This document shows, in pieces, positions 45,149 through 55,852 of a DNA stretch of 64,000 nucleotides. The stretch is from Pseudeuparius sepicola (lineage: Eukaryota; Arthropoda; Insecta; Coleoptera; Anthribidae): NCBI GenBank assembly GCA_963920635.1, contig OY987298.1, positions 144,620,257 through 144,684,256 on the forward strand, in the 5' to 3' direction. Both the position numbers and the translations under genes were made by a program. Position 1 is the first letter of the stretch. Every line of letters begins with the position of its first letter. The notes below the pieces were generated by a model, which searched no databases, was not told where the DNA came from, and worked only from the letters and a program-made list of their open reading frames with translations.

Positions 45149-45743
45149 CCGAACTTGGTACCATCCGCAGGACACTTAACAACCTTTGGCTTATCACCGC
45201 TTCGCCAACAACTAACAGATTTGCCATGCTCCGCATGTTGCACGTCAAGTTTCAATGTTTAGTTTTTCGCCGCGATCACGTAGCGATGCACGCACCTGGG
45301 TACCGTTATTACAGAATGATACATTGTTCTTTGTTAGTTATCTAAATTTTATTGCTTTACCCTTTACCATCAAATAAACCTGCAGGTTTAGGTTCTGGAA
45401 AATTCGTTGGGTGGAAGCATTGTGGACGTTTGTATTTGATTTTTCTGATAGGTATTTTTAGAAGAAAAGTTTAAAATTTTTCAAGTTATTTAGGTATGGT
45501 AAAACCTCCGCGAATTCAGGAATCGTGACAAATTTGATCATTTGATTTATGCGTACCTACGCCTATGGTTTAAAGCGATAGTAGGTATATTTTAGATTTC
45601 TGCAAGTCTGCTCACATCTTAAATTTAAACAATAATTTATATTTGATAGTCGTTGTTGTTATACTCGTTGATTCTATGTTATTATCATAAATTTAATTTG
45701 AACGTGTGTTTGGAGTGCTGTACGTGTATATTAAACAGCTCTA
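45149..45743. other. Upstream region of host gene 2
   Basis: Moderately GC-rich up to ~45300, then AT-rich. It should contain the promoter; I see no certain TATA or initiator. Confidence 0.35.
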
Positions 45744-46931
45744 GGGGGTGTTATTCACACCAAAATAAGCCGATTGGGCCAAACTTGCCTTATCCGAAAG
45801 TCGCTCCATTCCTATCTACAGGTGGTAAAAGCTCCATTACTGGGAATTTGAAAATCCGCACATTTACCAAAACAACATCACTTTCAGAATGAATTTTCTA
45901 TAAATGTTTGGTGTGTCTCTCAGATCATATTTTGGGACCATATGAACTTCCACGTCCACTTAATGGAACTAACTATTTAGAATTTTTAAAAAATGATTTG
46001 CCGGAACTTCTTGAAAATGTTTCTCTAGATCTACGCAGAAACCTTTGGTTTTTGCACGACGGTGCTCCTGTTCATTATCCACTGCGAGTGAGGCAACATT
46101 TGAACGCGAGTTTTCCGCATCGTTTGGATTGGACGTGGCAGTGAATTTCCTTGGCCTGCACGTAGTCCCGACTTAAATCCCCTTGATTTCTATTTTTGGG
46201 GGCATTTGGAAAATATGGTTTATGGAGACACTCTGAATACTCGAGATGAACTCTGGGAAAAAATTCGAGAGTCTGCAAACACAATTAAAAATGAACATCA
46301 AACTCTATTTGATGTTAGACAAAATTTAAATGTTAGATTAAGGAAATGTTTGGAAGTAAATGGTTGAAAATTTATTGTGAATAACTGATATTGTTTTGAG
46401 CAAGTAAATAAGAAAAATGAAATAGTCCTATCATGCTTGTCTTATTTCACAATAAAAATTTCCAATTTCCACGCCTACGAGTCCTACGATAATAATGAAT
46501 GCTTATAAATTAATGCCCCATAAATCCGTGCCAACTAAAATGGCCTCTAGATAAAAAACGGTCAAGTTTATGAAGTTGCAACAAGTATACCTTATACCTT
46601 TTTTGTACAAAATTAAACGCACTTTCATAAAATTTGGTCAAAATTGCCGAATCTTAAGAGACAAAAAAGTTATGAGTGATATTATCACATAAGTAAGGCC
46701 TAAGTAGCGCCCTCTTGCGGGAAACTCAAAATTGACCTCATATTCAAAATGGCCACCCTTAAAAACCTAAAAATACAAATTTTCAACTCGATCCGTTCAG
46801 CGGTGCCCAATATACTATTATAAAATTTCGAAAAAAAAATTGACTTTAACCCCCTGTAGATAGGAATGGAGCGACTTTCGGATAAGGCAAGTTTGGCCCA
46901 ATCGGCTTATATTGGTGTGAATAACACCCCT
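45744..46931 (+). mobile_element. Mariner-like element, 1.2 kb, ~80-bp TIRs, TA target
   Basis: GGGGGTGTTATTCACACC at the left continues ~80 bp (through GGCCAAACTTGCCTTATCCG and GCTCCATTCCTATCTACA) and is repeated inverted up to 46931 with few differences. TA flanks both ends. It contains the C-terminal half of a transposase. Confidence 0.93.
45895..46367 (+). pseudogene. Mariner/Tc1-type transposase, C-terminal half, frameshifted
   Basis: Reads SDHILGPYELPRPLNGTNYL, NLWFLHDGAPVHY with the second catalytic Asp, then after a frameshift near 46120 PARSPDLNPLDFYFWG with the third catalytic Asp, DTLNTRDELWEKI, and a natural stop. The N-terminal helix-turn-helix and the first catalytic Asp block are missing, so an internal deletion removed the 5' half. 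Same strand as the element's left-to-right orientation. Inactive. Confidence 0.9.
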
Positions 46932-46933
46932 TA

Positions 46934-47690
46934 GAGCTATGTACCATTATTAACGGGACACCCTGTATATCAGAGCATAATTATAAAACAACCAGCAGTA
47001 TAACTTACTGTTGAGAAATCATCCGCAAGCCATATTGGGGGAATAGAAGTCAGAGTTGTAGTCGGGAAAATCAATTCAGAAATACAGAGTAGTATTAGTA
47101 GAGTATATAGTGTGTGGTAAGTACTGATAAGCACAAGCAGCTTTGACTCCTTCCTGGGATTCTTTATTTGAAGATACTAGCACAAAGCACAATTTACAAA
47201 AAAAGCACACTCCACGGCAACGTAATATCATACAGAAAAAAAAGAACTGCCCAATCGCCCCGAGACTGCATCCATTTGACAGAATCTATTCCCAAATGGC
47301 GGATCCGCGATGCGCGAACAGGTGCGCAGAATTTTCCCGCCATGGGGAGTTTATACTGCTGGTTGTTTTATATGCTTTGATTATATAGTTGCAACCTCAG
47401 ACAAATAATAAACATAGACTAATAATTCAATAAAATACAGACCCTGCCAAGATAAAAAATGTTTAATAACATTTTTTGTCTGAGTTAGTAATAGAAATCT
47501 AAAACAAAACAATGGTTCGACCGATTACTCTGTTTGACTAACATGAAGAAGTCAATCCCTGAAATGACGCATAATTCAGTCAAACGAGGTAGTAGTTATT
47601 TTATTACAGCTTTTGCCGGCAATACCTGTAATGACTAGGCTTTCCGCGAAATGACGTATTACGCCCGATGCCTGCGACATATACATGTTC
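46934..47690. other. Noncoding DNA, nothing recognised
   Basis: No gene or resolved repeat end seen. Confidence 0.4.
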
Positions 47691-47697
47691 CTTGTAC

Positions 47698-47727
47698 CAG
47701 TGACTAGACCTAGTTCTATAGTCACTG
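47698..47727. mobile_element. 30-bp CAGTGACTA palindrome, TSD CTTGTAC/T
   Basis: CAGTGACTAGACCTA and AGTTCTATAGTCACTG, imperfect palindrome. Flanks CTTGTAC and CTTGTAT match at 6 of 7. Second member of the subfamily seen at 18289. Confidence 0.8.
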
Positions 47728-48083
47728 CTTGTATAATGTGTACGGATTTATACCGTTGACCTTTCTGAAATAAATCAACTAAATGATGATATCCCACTGT
47801 ATATAGGTATAATATATTGCTGGGGTGCAGGGTCGGCTTAAACATTATTGAGATATTATTTATTTATTTATTTTTATTTTAAAATAAGTAGACATTCTAT
47901 ACTAAATGAAAATACAAAACAATGAATAATAATATATATTAAATTATACAGGTACGATATAGAATTTAATAAAATGCATACTTAAATTTACACATTTAGA
48001 TTAAAACACAGCACAATGTAGGAGTTTTACAAATTGACTTGTCGGTATGAAGACATAATTAAATTTGGAAACCCAATTGTTCC

Positions 48084-49005
48084 TTACTCCATTACTTCTG
48101 TGTCACTATTACTATTATCCTCATCTAATCCTAAACTTATTATCAGTGGTTGAACATTTGTACGCATACGCATATAAGAATTTTCCACCTTAATTACATG
48201 TTGTATACAGTTTTTCCAAATGTCCGCAGAGATGTTACTTACTACGTTTTTTATTAATTCTACTCCAGATATATTTAATGTGGGAGAAATATTATTTCTT
48301 CTAATATTTGATTTTAATTGCTGCCATATTAACTCAATGGGGTTAAAAATACAGTAGTAAGGGGGAAGACGCAACACTACATGTCCATTTTCAGCTGCAA
48401 GTTTGTCACAGACGTATTCCCTATCAATTTTGAAAGCTTTTAAGGCTTCCAAAAGATCCTGTTTTTTTGTACGTTTCTTCAAACTAAATATCATTTTCTA
48501 TCATGAAATGTTGAATCTCCGCTTTAGTGTACTGCTACAATTGGGGATTGTTTTTAGTTGCCTGCTATGAAAACGCGCATTGTCCATTACAATGACGCTA
48601 TTTTTTTGGTATATTTTTCAAAAGACGATGTTCAAACCAATCTTTAAACAGTTTTGCGTCAGTGTCTTCGTGGTAATCTAAGGAAGAGACTGCTATATGT
48701 TTTTAGCTGAAAGCAAAAGACAGTTCGGAACAGACCCATTTTCTGAACCTGCATGAATTATCGTAATTATTTTTCCTTTATTTGAAGGGGCCCTGGTTTG
48801 ACAGTTTTGTGAAAAATCAACCCATCTTTTTTTGCAGTGTAATGGGGTATCAAACCATGTTTCGTCAATGTGTGATGGGGTATCAAACCATGTTTCGTCA
48901 ATGTAGATAATTGGGCGATTTTCTGCTCTATATTGTGTAATAGCTGTTAGATATTGATGATGCCATTCTCGTAAACGTTGAGATTCCATTAGAGTTTGTC
49001 TCTGG
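48084..49005 (-). pseudogene. Tc1/mariner-type DDE transposase, broken
   Basis: Minus strand, three frames. First: YIDETWFDTP with the first catalytic Asp, within a 33-bp direct DNA duplication (IDETWFDTPSH then IDETWFDTPLH). Second, ~48605-48510: SVIVMDNARFHSR with the second Asp. Third: LRLPPYYCIFNPIELIWQQL with the final acidic residue, followed by an acidic tail. N-terminal DNA-binding part not found. Possible termini are CAGGGTCGG at 47829 and its inverse CCGACCCTG at 49266, about 12 bp, not firm. Inactive. Confidence 0.85.
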
Positions 49006-49039
49006 AATTAATTTAAAGGCCTCTTGCCATCAACGATTG

Positions 49040-49904
49040 ATACACATTTTTAATTATTTCTTTGGCATCAAGAGATAAATGCTTTCTTCTGAACATGACA
49101 CTAGATGACCCACTATCAGCACAAAGCACAAGCACCAGAACGCCACACTATAACACTAAGACAAGACTAATACAACGCTGATACAATTAGCTATATTTAT
49201 AAGTATAAAAAATACCTGCTTAAAATTGTATTTATATTATGAATTACCGTTGCAGGTATATACCTACTCCGACCCTGTACGAAATTCCAGGCATTTTATG
49301 GTCAAAGGGATAATGACCGTTTTATGGTAGGCAAAAGATCAACGGTATACATGCGTACGTACTATACCTAATCAATTATAAAGTAAGTTTACGTCTTTAA
49401 TGAAGTGCATCTGTATTATGCTAAGGATTTTCACGATATTTTGATTTATTTTCCTATATTTGAACGAACAAACTTATTTTTTATGAAGGGCGGCCAATTT
49501 TATATTGCACGGGGCGCCAAAAGGGTTAGGAACGGCCCTGTTACCGGTGATATCGAAATCACCGAAATAACCAGTATCGAAATATCGCTCATCTCCATTT
49601 ATCATCATGCGCGACTGACATCATAGTGCTTAGATCAGGAAAACTGTTTTTAAACTCTGCCGCAAAAAATCCCTCATAACAGTGTTGGTTGAGACAAGTG
49701 AATTTTTTTTAGTTATTAACTTCTTACCTAACCTACACCTGTATTTAGAGATGACACGAAATACTAGCACCGTTCAGGGAATACTGTTTATCCTGCGATA
49801 CTAGGAACGCGTATTTGGTAATAGCGTCGTAATAGGTATGGGCCTCTAACAACTTAACAGGTACGAATTTAGTAAAATACCAGCACACGACCGATCTCGT
49901 GATC
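49040..49904. other. Noncoding DNA, nothing recognised
   Basis: No gene seen; the possible right terminus of the DDE element is at about 49277. Confidence 0.4.
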
Positions 49905-50595
49905 GCAGTAAACTCAGACTAATGAATAGAGGGGACGAATTTGTTTACAAATTTAAGTGAATTGTTGACAGGCGTAGTTGTTTATCTATCCCCATGTTTA
50001 CAAATATTGGTCCTTTACTGACCTGCCCCAAACATGTTGTCACATTTAAGAGTAACAATAACTAGGAATATCATAAATAAAACCGGCAATTTCTTTAGTA
50101 GATGCATTGAACGTAAAATTGCCCCCACTTATAAAATTCAGGCGGAACAGTAAAGTAAAACAACCTTTTCGTGTTCAAGAAAGATTACGTAGGTGTTTTA
50201 TTATTGACAAAATGGTTATAGTAGAGAACACCCATTACTCTTCGCATTAATCGGCAACGTTGCGGCAGTTTGACAGGGACCAAAGTTAGCGCTTGCTCAA
50301 ATTGTTTGTTTTCCATTTTCTTTGTTTTGGTTTGTGCTTCGGTATTTGCTTAGTTTTACCAGAGAACAAACGCTAAATTCGAGTTTTTCGTGCGGTTCTA
50401 AGTTTAAAATATTAAAAAAATAGTAAAAAGGTGCATAAAGTGCAAGTGCCTTTCCTCTAAAGTGAAAAAAGAGAATATTTCGTTCCATAGGTAGTACCTA
50501 TTTGTAAATACATTTTTATCTCTTTCATAAAGTGAGAGGGTTCAGCTTACTGTTTACATCTGTATAAAGACGCTATAATGCGGTGTCTCCTTTAT

Positions 50596-50633
50596 CACAG
50601 ACCTATATAGCTTCGCTACTATATATGTCTGTG
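50596..50633. mobile_element. 38-bp CACAGACC palindrome, TSD CCTTTAT
   Basis: CACAGACCTATATAGC and a slightly diverged ACTATATATGTCTGTG. CCTTTAT flanks exactly (50589-50595 and 50634-50640). Confidence 0.88.
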
Positions 50634-50653
50634 CCTTTATTCATTAGTCTGAG

Positions 50654-50687
50654 CAAAGAAAATGGTACTACAGTACCATTCTCTTTG
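50654..50687. mobile_element. 34-bp CAAAGA palindrome, TSD GTCTGAG
   Basis: CAAAGAAAATGGTACT and AGTACCATTCTCTTTG. GTCTGAG flanks exactly (50647-50653 and 50688-50694). A separate subfamily with the same CA/TG ends and 7-bp duplication. Confidence 0.9.
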
Positions 50688-51035
50688 GTCTGAGGGAGTA
50701 AATATATGCAGTAAGATCTGAATGTTCTGCACCGGTAGCGGGACTAGCGGGTAGAGAGTTGACCAAAGATCGGCAGACGGCAGACCGGCGCATTCACCAT
50801 TATCTACAAAATATATTAGGAACAGAATAACAGTCGGAACACTCGGAACCCATTGCCGCGGGGATGCAAGATTCTATTATATACAATAAAATACTAGGTA
50901 CAAAGCAACTAGTATTTGGAACAGGTATCGACATGGAACCGGCGGAACGTAACGTACCTCTTACTGAAAAATACTGATTTATATCAATTCATCTCTACTT
51001 TATGTAATGTAGTTCATTTAGTTACTTACTTACTT

Positions 51036-51524
51036 CCTGGGAAGGGATATATCCCCCGTATCCCCCCTGTGGCGTGGGTATGCCACTGCTACTGACACCA
51101 CAGCACAGTTTATACTCGTGCTGACGCTGATTGCGTACTGCTTTTGTTTGTCACAAGCGGGGCGTTGAGCCCACATTACAAAAATTATGTTAGGTTCACT
51201 ACACTCACTACACTTCAATAATTGTGTAGTGAGTGAACCTGAAAGCAATGCCAGGGGAACCAGTTGCCCAGTTTCCGTAGAAATCCAATCCTCTTGATAT
51301 GAAATCTTCGAACATGGGAAGATGTATTCCGCGCCACCTCTCGGCGAGAATATCTAAATGGAATCTAAATAAGGAATTCTGTGAATTGGATGTCCATAAT
51401 GGTCAAAGCAAAGACTTTCTATAAAACGCCATCTGATTTTGCACCTAAAAGAGAAAGAGAATACTGCTTTACAAGAGCATTTACCCTTGTCTATATTCTA
51501 TATATTACCATTTTTTACACTTGT
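51036..51524. repeat. Segmental duplication, unit A copy 1
   Basis: CTGGGAAGGGATATATCCC through ATTCTATATATTACC aligns with 53309-53814 at high identity in the same orientation, with indels. Contains short self-complementary stretches (CACTACACT...AATTGTGTAGTGAGTG). No gene. Confidence 0.85.
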
Positions 51525-51532
51525 AGTCACCA

Positions 51533-53112
51533 GTGGCGTATTTAGGCGCATTTAGGGGCGGGGGGGGGGGGGGCGAAATTTTCCGAAATCTTTTCTTTGT
51601 GAAATATTGCCATCTACTGTGTTTAGTCGGATTGAAATATTAAAATCCACCGAAAATTCAATGCTGTTCATAAACCAAAAGGGACAATTTTTTATTATTA
51701 GATTTTTAAAAATCTGATTTCCGGCGGCTACGTTGGTGCATGTTTTGGGTACACTGTTGCGCCTGAAGAGAGTTGTGACGTTACAGCCCATGCCTGTCAA
51801 ATATGACATTTAAAATAAACATTAGAAAAAAAATGGGATTTTACCTCGGAAATCGGAAGAGGCTAGTAAGAAAATGTATTTTTATTATACTTCTTTGAAA
51901 ACACCCTATTTTCATCTGTTTTAGCAATAATGAAAGATGGGGTTTTTCGGGCTAGCGCACGGAAACAGCGCATGGAAAAATTTTCCGTGCCCTGAATAAA
52001 AATACCGAATATATGGCTTTAAAATAGAAATATACAGCAAAGTAAACTAAATTTAAGAAACTATATATGCTCTCTGATATTTAACATGTACCTATTTTGT
52101 ATTTTAATTCGTAAGTGTTTCAACATTTAGATACATTTCTGTAACATTTTTGACGTTTTATTCACCTTATCTGACAATAACTAATTTACAACAAAGCACC
52201 TTTGAAATAATTTGAGAGTAACCATGGAAACGCAACATACATACCAAACACTATATTGTCTGCATTGTTTATTTTTTCTCAATTAAATTCATTATAATAT
52301 GCCGATAATATGTTTTAAGTTTCCGTTTTCAAAGAAGTATAATAAGAAATATCGTTCATAACACGTCCAGAAATAGATTTTTCCGTGCTTGCATGACTTC
52401 CCGTGTTCGGCTGCGCCTCACACGGGAATTTGTCGCGCGCACGGAAAAATCTTTATTTCCAGACTCGTAATGAAATATACTATTTTATTATACTTCTTTG
52501 AAAACACCTTATTTTCATCTGTTTTAGCAATAATTAAAGATGGGGTTTTTCGGGCTAGCGCACAGAAACAGCGCATGGAAAAACTTTCCGTGCGCTGAAT
52601 AAAAAAACCGAATATATGGGCAACGCTCGCGTTGCCTCGGTCTTTAAACAACCTCCTCGGCCAAAAAAGTGCACTTACGCATCTGGCAATGTAAATAACT
52701 ATTTTAATATAACTCGTCTTTAAAAACGCACTAAAAAAACGTGGGGCGCATGCAATAGATAATAATAAGTATTGATGCATGCTCCCTTAAGTCACTAACA
52801 ATTAATTATTGTACCTATTGCTCTGCAAATAATGTTTTCCAATGGCAGCTACTTTTCTGCACCCCTTATTATTATCTATTGCACGCGCCCCCTCTTTCTA
52901 GGAGAAATTATTTTATACTTTTTAGTCCGATTTTATAATATTTTATACTTTTTAGTTCGTTTTAAAAGCGTGTTAAAACATTCTCGCAGGGACTGCGGGG
53001 AGCGGGGCAGCGGGCCAGATCGGCGCAGGCGGCAGGGCGGGGGACGCTCAGGCTAAGAGGGCGGGGGAGGGGGGGGGGGGGGGCGGTCGCCCCCCACCTA
53101 GCTACGCCACTG
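51533..53112. mobile_element. hAT-like non-autonomous element, CAGTGGCGTA ends, 8-bp TSD
   Basis: Left CAGTGGCGTATTTAGG and right CCTAGCTACGCCACTG are inverted with few differences, each followed inside by a long G or C tract. Flanks GTAGTCAC and GTAGTCGC (one transition). It separates units A and B of the segmental duplication. The interior holds a ~130-bp direct repeat (51888-52018 and 52490-52620), a hairpin at 52370-52475 (TTTTTCCGTGC and inverse) and a GC-rich tail. No transposase. Confidence 0.88.
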
Positions 53113-53156
53113 GTAGTCGCAAGTCGCAAGCTGTAGGAATAGTAACAATTTCCCAA

Positions 53157-53260
53157 CAGTTTTCGTCAGCCTGTTCGGCGGCGTTCCCAGTCCCAGCGTA
53201 TTCACCAACATTTTAAAACATGAACATAAGAAGACTGCAACCTGCGCCTCAATTATATAA
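53157..53260. repeat. Segmental duplication, unit B copy 1
   Basis: CAGCCTGTTCGGCGGCGTTC through CTGCAACCTGCGCCTCAAT is repeated at 53884-53985 in the same orientation with two substitutions. Confidence 0.85.
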
Positions 53261-53308
53261 ATATAATTATAAGAGTTAATTTGGGGAACTGGTGATACTT
53301 TCTGGGAA

Positions 53309-53814
53309 GGGATATATCCCTCTTATCCCCCCCGTGGGTACGCTACGCCACTGCTACTGACACCACAGTTTATAACTCGTGCTGACGCTGACACTTAATT
53401 GATTGTGTGTACTGTTTTTGTTTGTCACAAGCGGGGCGTTGAGCCCACATTACAAAAATTATATTCGGTTCACTACACTACAAAACTTGTAATAATTGTG
53501 TAGTGAACTTGTAAAGCCAGAACAGTAGTCAAGTAGTCAACCAGCTACCATCCAGATGCCAAATCCTCTTGATACGAAATCTTCGAATATGACGAGACCG
53601 ACATGACTATAATAACAACGCAAGGCGGCAACAACATGGGAAGATGTATTCAGCGCCACCTCTCGGCGAGAATATCTAAATGGAATCTAAATAAGGAATT
53701 CTGTGAATTGTCCATAATGGTCAAAGACTTTCTATAAAACGCCATCTGATTTTGCATCTAAAAGAGAAAGAGAATACTACTTTACCCGAGCATTTACCCT
53801 TGTCTATATTCTAT
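53309..53814. repeat. Segmental duplication, unit A copy 2
   Basis: Second copy of 51036-51524. It has ~60 bp extra around 53600 (GACGAGACCGACATGAC region) not seen in copy 1. Confidence 0.85.
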
Positions 53815-53821
53815 ATATTAC

Positions 53822-53854
53822 CACAGAATACCACCGTACGGTGGCTATTCTGTG
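53822..53854. mobile_element. 33-bp CACAGAATA palindrome, TSD ATATTAC, with empty paralogous site
   Basis: CACAGAATACCACCG and CGGTGGCTATTCTGTG. ATATTAC flanks exactly (53815-53821, 53855-53861). The paralogous copy at ~51510-51523 reads straight through (TATATATTACCATT) with a single ATATTAC and no palindrome, so this is an insertion made after the segmental duplication. Confidence 0.93.
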
Positions 53855-53883
53855 ATATTACCATTACAATTTCCCAATACAAC

Positions 53884-53985
53884 AGTTTTCGCCAGCCTGT
53901 TCGGCGGCGTTCCCAGTCCCAGCGTATTCACCAACATTTTAAAACATGCACATAAGAAGACTGCAACCTGCGCCTCAATACAATG
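53884..53985. repeat. Segmental duplication, unit B copy 2
   Basis: Second copy of 53157-53260, next to unit A copy 2 in the uninterrupted A-B order. Confidence 0.85.
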
Positions 53986-54015
53986 ATTTGTCCCACCTAT
54001 AGTATACCCTTGTAT

Positions 54016-54504
54016 ACATACAGAAAGTTGGACACAAAAATTTAACATTTTTAAACTCTGATTTCGATTAATTTAAATTTCTAGCTGCTAATCGAACAAA
54101 ATTAAAGCTTAGTAGCAAATTCATGTGTTATCCGATAATAACTTGCGCTTGCGCTATTGTGTTGTTTTGTAATACACAGGGTGGTCGAAAAAATACAAAA
54201 AAGTTAAATTTCTTTTTTTTTTTTGACTAGGTGGCTGTGACTTGAAATCCGACATCCACCTTTGATTCCAAACAACTTTTGTAGGTAACTTTTTACCGTA
54301 TTTAAAAAAAATAAGGTTACTTTACTCTTGACTTATTTTGAAATTTTTGAATCTACCTCGTATCCAAAAAGTGATATTTAAATTTTGATATGTGCGTTTT
54401 GAGTTTGAAATGATGCACCAACTTTTATCAAGAATAGAATTTTCTGAGAAATTAATAATAAAAAAGTTTTCCATTTGTGTCCAACTTTCTGCCGGTCACG
54501 GTAT
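54016..54504. mobile_element. MITE, CAGTGACCGG family, copy 3 (inverted)
   Basis: Aligns in reverse to 1028-1509. The right end TTTCTGCCGGTCACGG is nearly intact; the left end has lost a few bases of the terminus. Lacks the LTR of copy 2. Confidence 0.85.
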
Positions 54505-54507
54505 ATA

Positions 54508-55200
54508 CAGTGCCTGCCAAAAAGTTGGAACCATAAGGGATTTTTTTTTTATTTTTGAGCTAAGATGAAACTACTCTGTGGCGATCATCTCTGCTTCCAA
54601 AAAGATTCGAAATCAGGTCATTAAATCTCGTGACGTCATTTGACATACCTGTCAAAAATGACATTTAATTAAATAAATAGCCAAAATACGCTTTATAGTA
54701 TGTGATTTTACCAAAAAAAGTTATTTGAAAAAGCTATATCAAAAGCTATGTCAGACAAAAATTCTGACAATGATAAATTTTTGATTTTTTTGAACAAAAT
54801 ATAAAAATTGCATCTTGTTAGTCCAGTTTTTCTTGAAACTAGCCGATTACGACCCAAAAAGCGTCCATAACTAAAAAATATCACATTTGAATAATAGGCA
54901 AACAATTCTAAAGTCAAATATGGTACACCAAAATTTTTTTTTTCAAAAAAAGAAATTTATCATTGTCAGAATTTTTGAAAATTTGCACATAGGGATAAAA
55001 TAAAATTCTAAGCAACTTTTTCAAATAATTTTTTTCGATACAATCGCAAATAAAGCGTATTTTGGCTATTTATTGAATTAAGTGTCATTTTTGACAGGTA
55101 TGTCAAATGACGTCACGACGTTTAATGATCTCATTTCGAAACTTTTTGGAAGCAGAAATAAAAAAAATCCCTTATGGTTCCAACCTTTTGGCGGGCACTG
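54508..55200. mobile_element. Foldback element CAGTGCCTGCC, TA target
   Basis: CAGTGCCTGCCAAAAAGTTG at the left pairs with the inverse ending GGCGGGCACTG at 55200; arms ~190 bp including GACGTCA(T/C) and GCCAAAATACGC blocks. TA flanks both ends. It lies directly against MITE copy 3. Confidence 0.88.
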
Positions 55201-55204
55201 TATG

Positions 55205-55844
55205 TCCCACAGTAAGGTCGAATGTCATTTTGTGTTGCCACCACAAATTTCGCTTTTCCCCTAGAATGAACTCTAAATCCCCTAGAATGCACACAATATG
55301 GCAGCTATCCAGGTGGGCGCCGGCGCCCTCTGCCGGATGACTAAAAATTGGTGGAGGGACTAGGGCCCAATGATGGTCCAGTTTATTTTACGAGGGCAGA
55401 CATAATAATACCGCCGATGGACCCACTGCGCAGCGATTTGCGCATTTACAAAATGCCAAAAGAATTTCCAATATTTAACATTTCTTTCAAAGGTTCACGA
55501 GCGGCGCAGCTTTGTTTTCGTGAATTTGTTTGTTTGGAAAATTCCCCGTTTGAAGAAAAACCGATAGACTCGTTGAACAGGCGCAAGGTAGGTATGTTTT
55601 GTGTCAATTTTTTAAAGCAAAGTTTTAAGGTTTCAAAATAATGATTTTGATCTCGGTTTACATATTGCCTTAATGCAATGCTACTAAGAAAATACTATAA
55701 TTACCACATATCACCCGCACCAAGCAAATATAGGCATTATTTTGTTGTGTTTAAACATTTCAAGCAGCTAGAGCGGTCGTAAAGAAAGGTGTATTTTTTA
55801 AATTGTGAAAAATTGCGAAATTAAAGATGGCGCCAGCAGAATTT
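55205..55844. other. Intergenic DNA, one possible exon
   Basis: 55372-55590 is moderately GC-rich, and a plus-strand frame reads YFTRADIIIPPMDPLRSDLR through EEKPIDSLNRRK to a possible GTAGGTATG donor at ~55588. I see no matching acceptor upstream or partner exon, so I do not call it a gene. Confidence 0.3.
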
Positions 55845-55852
55845 GCATAGCC

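Larger units (their letters stand above)
49913..50694. mobile_element. TIR element CTCAGACTAATGAATA, 8-bp near-TSD
   Basis: A perfect 16-bp terminal inverted repeat, CTCAGACTAATGAATA, at 49913 and 50638-50653. Outer flanks GCAGTAAA and GGAGTAAA differ at one base. The right terminus was hit twice by short palindromes (50596-50633 and 50654-50687), the second using the last seven bases of the TIR as target. Interior noncoding. Confidence 0.8.

Noticed and set aside
47829..49277. CAGGGTCGG inverted pair as termini of the DDE element
   Set aside because: Only ~12 bp match and no TA duplication is evident; kept as a note, not a boundary.
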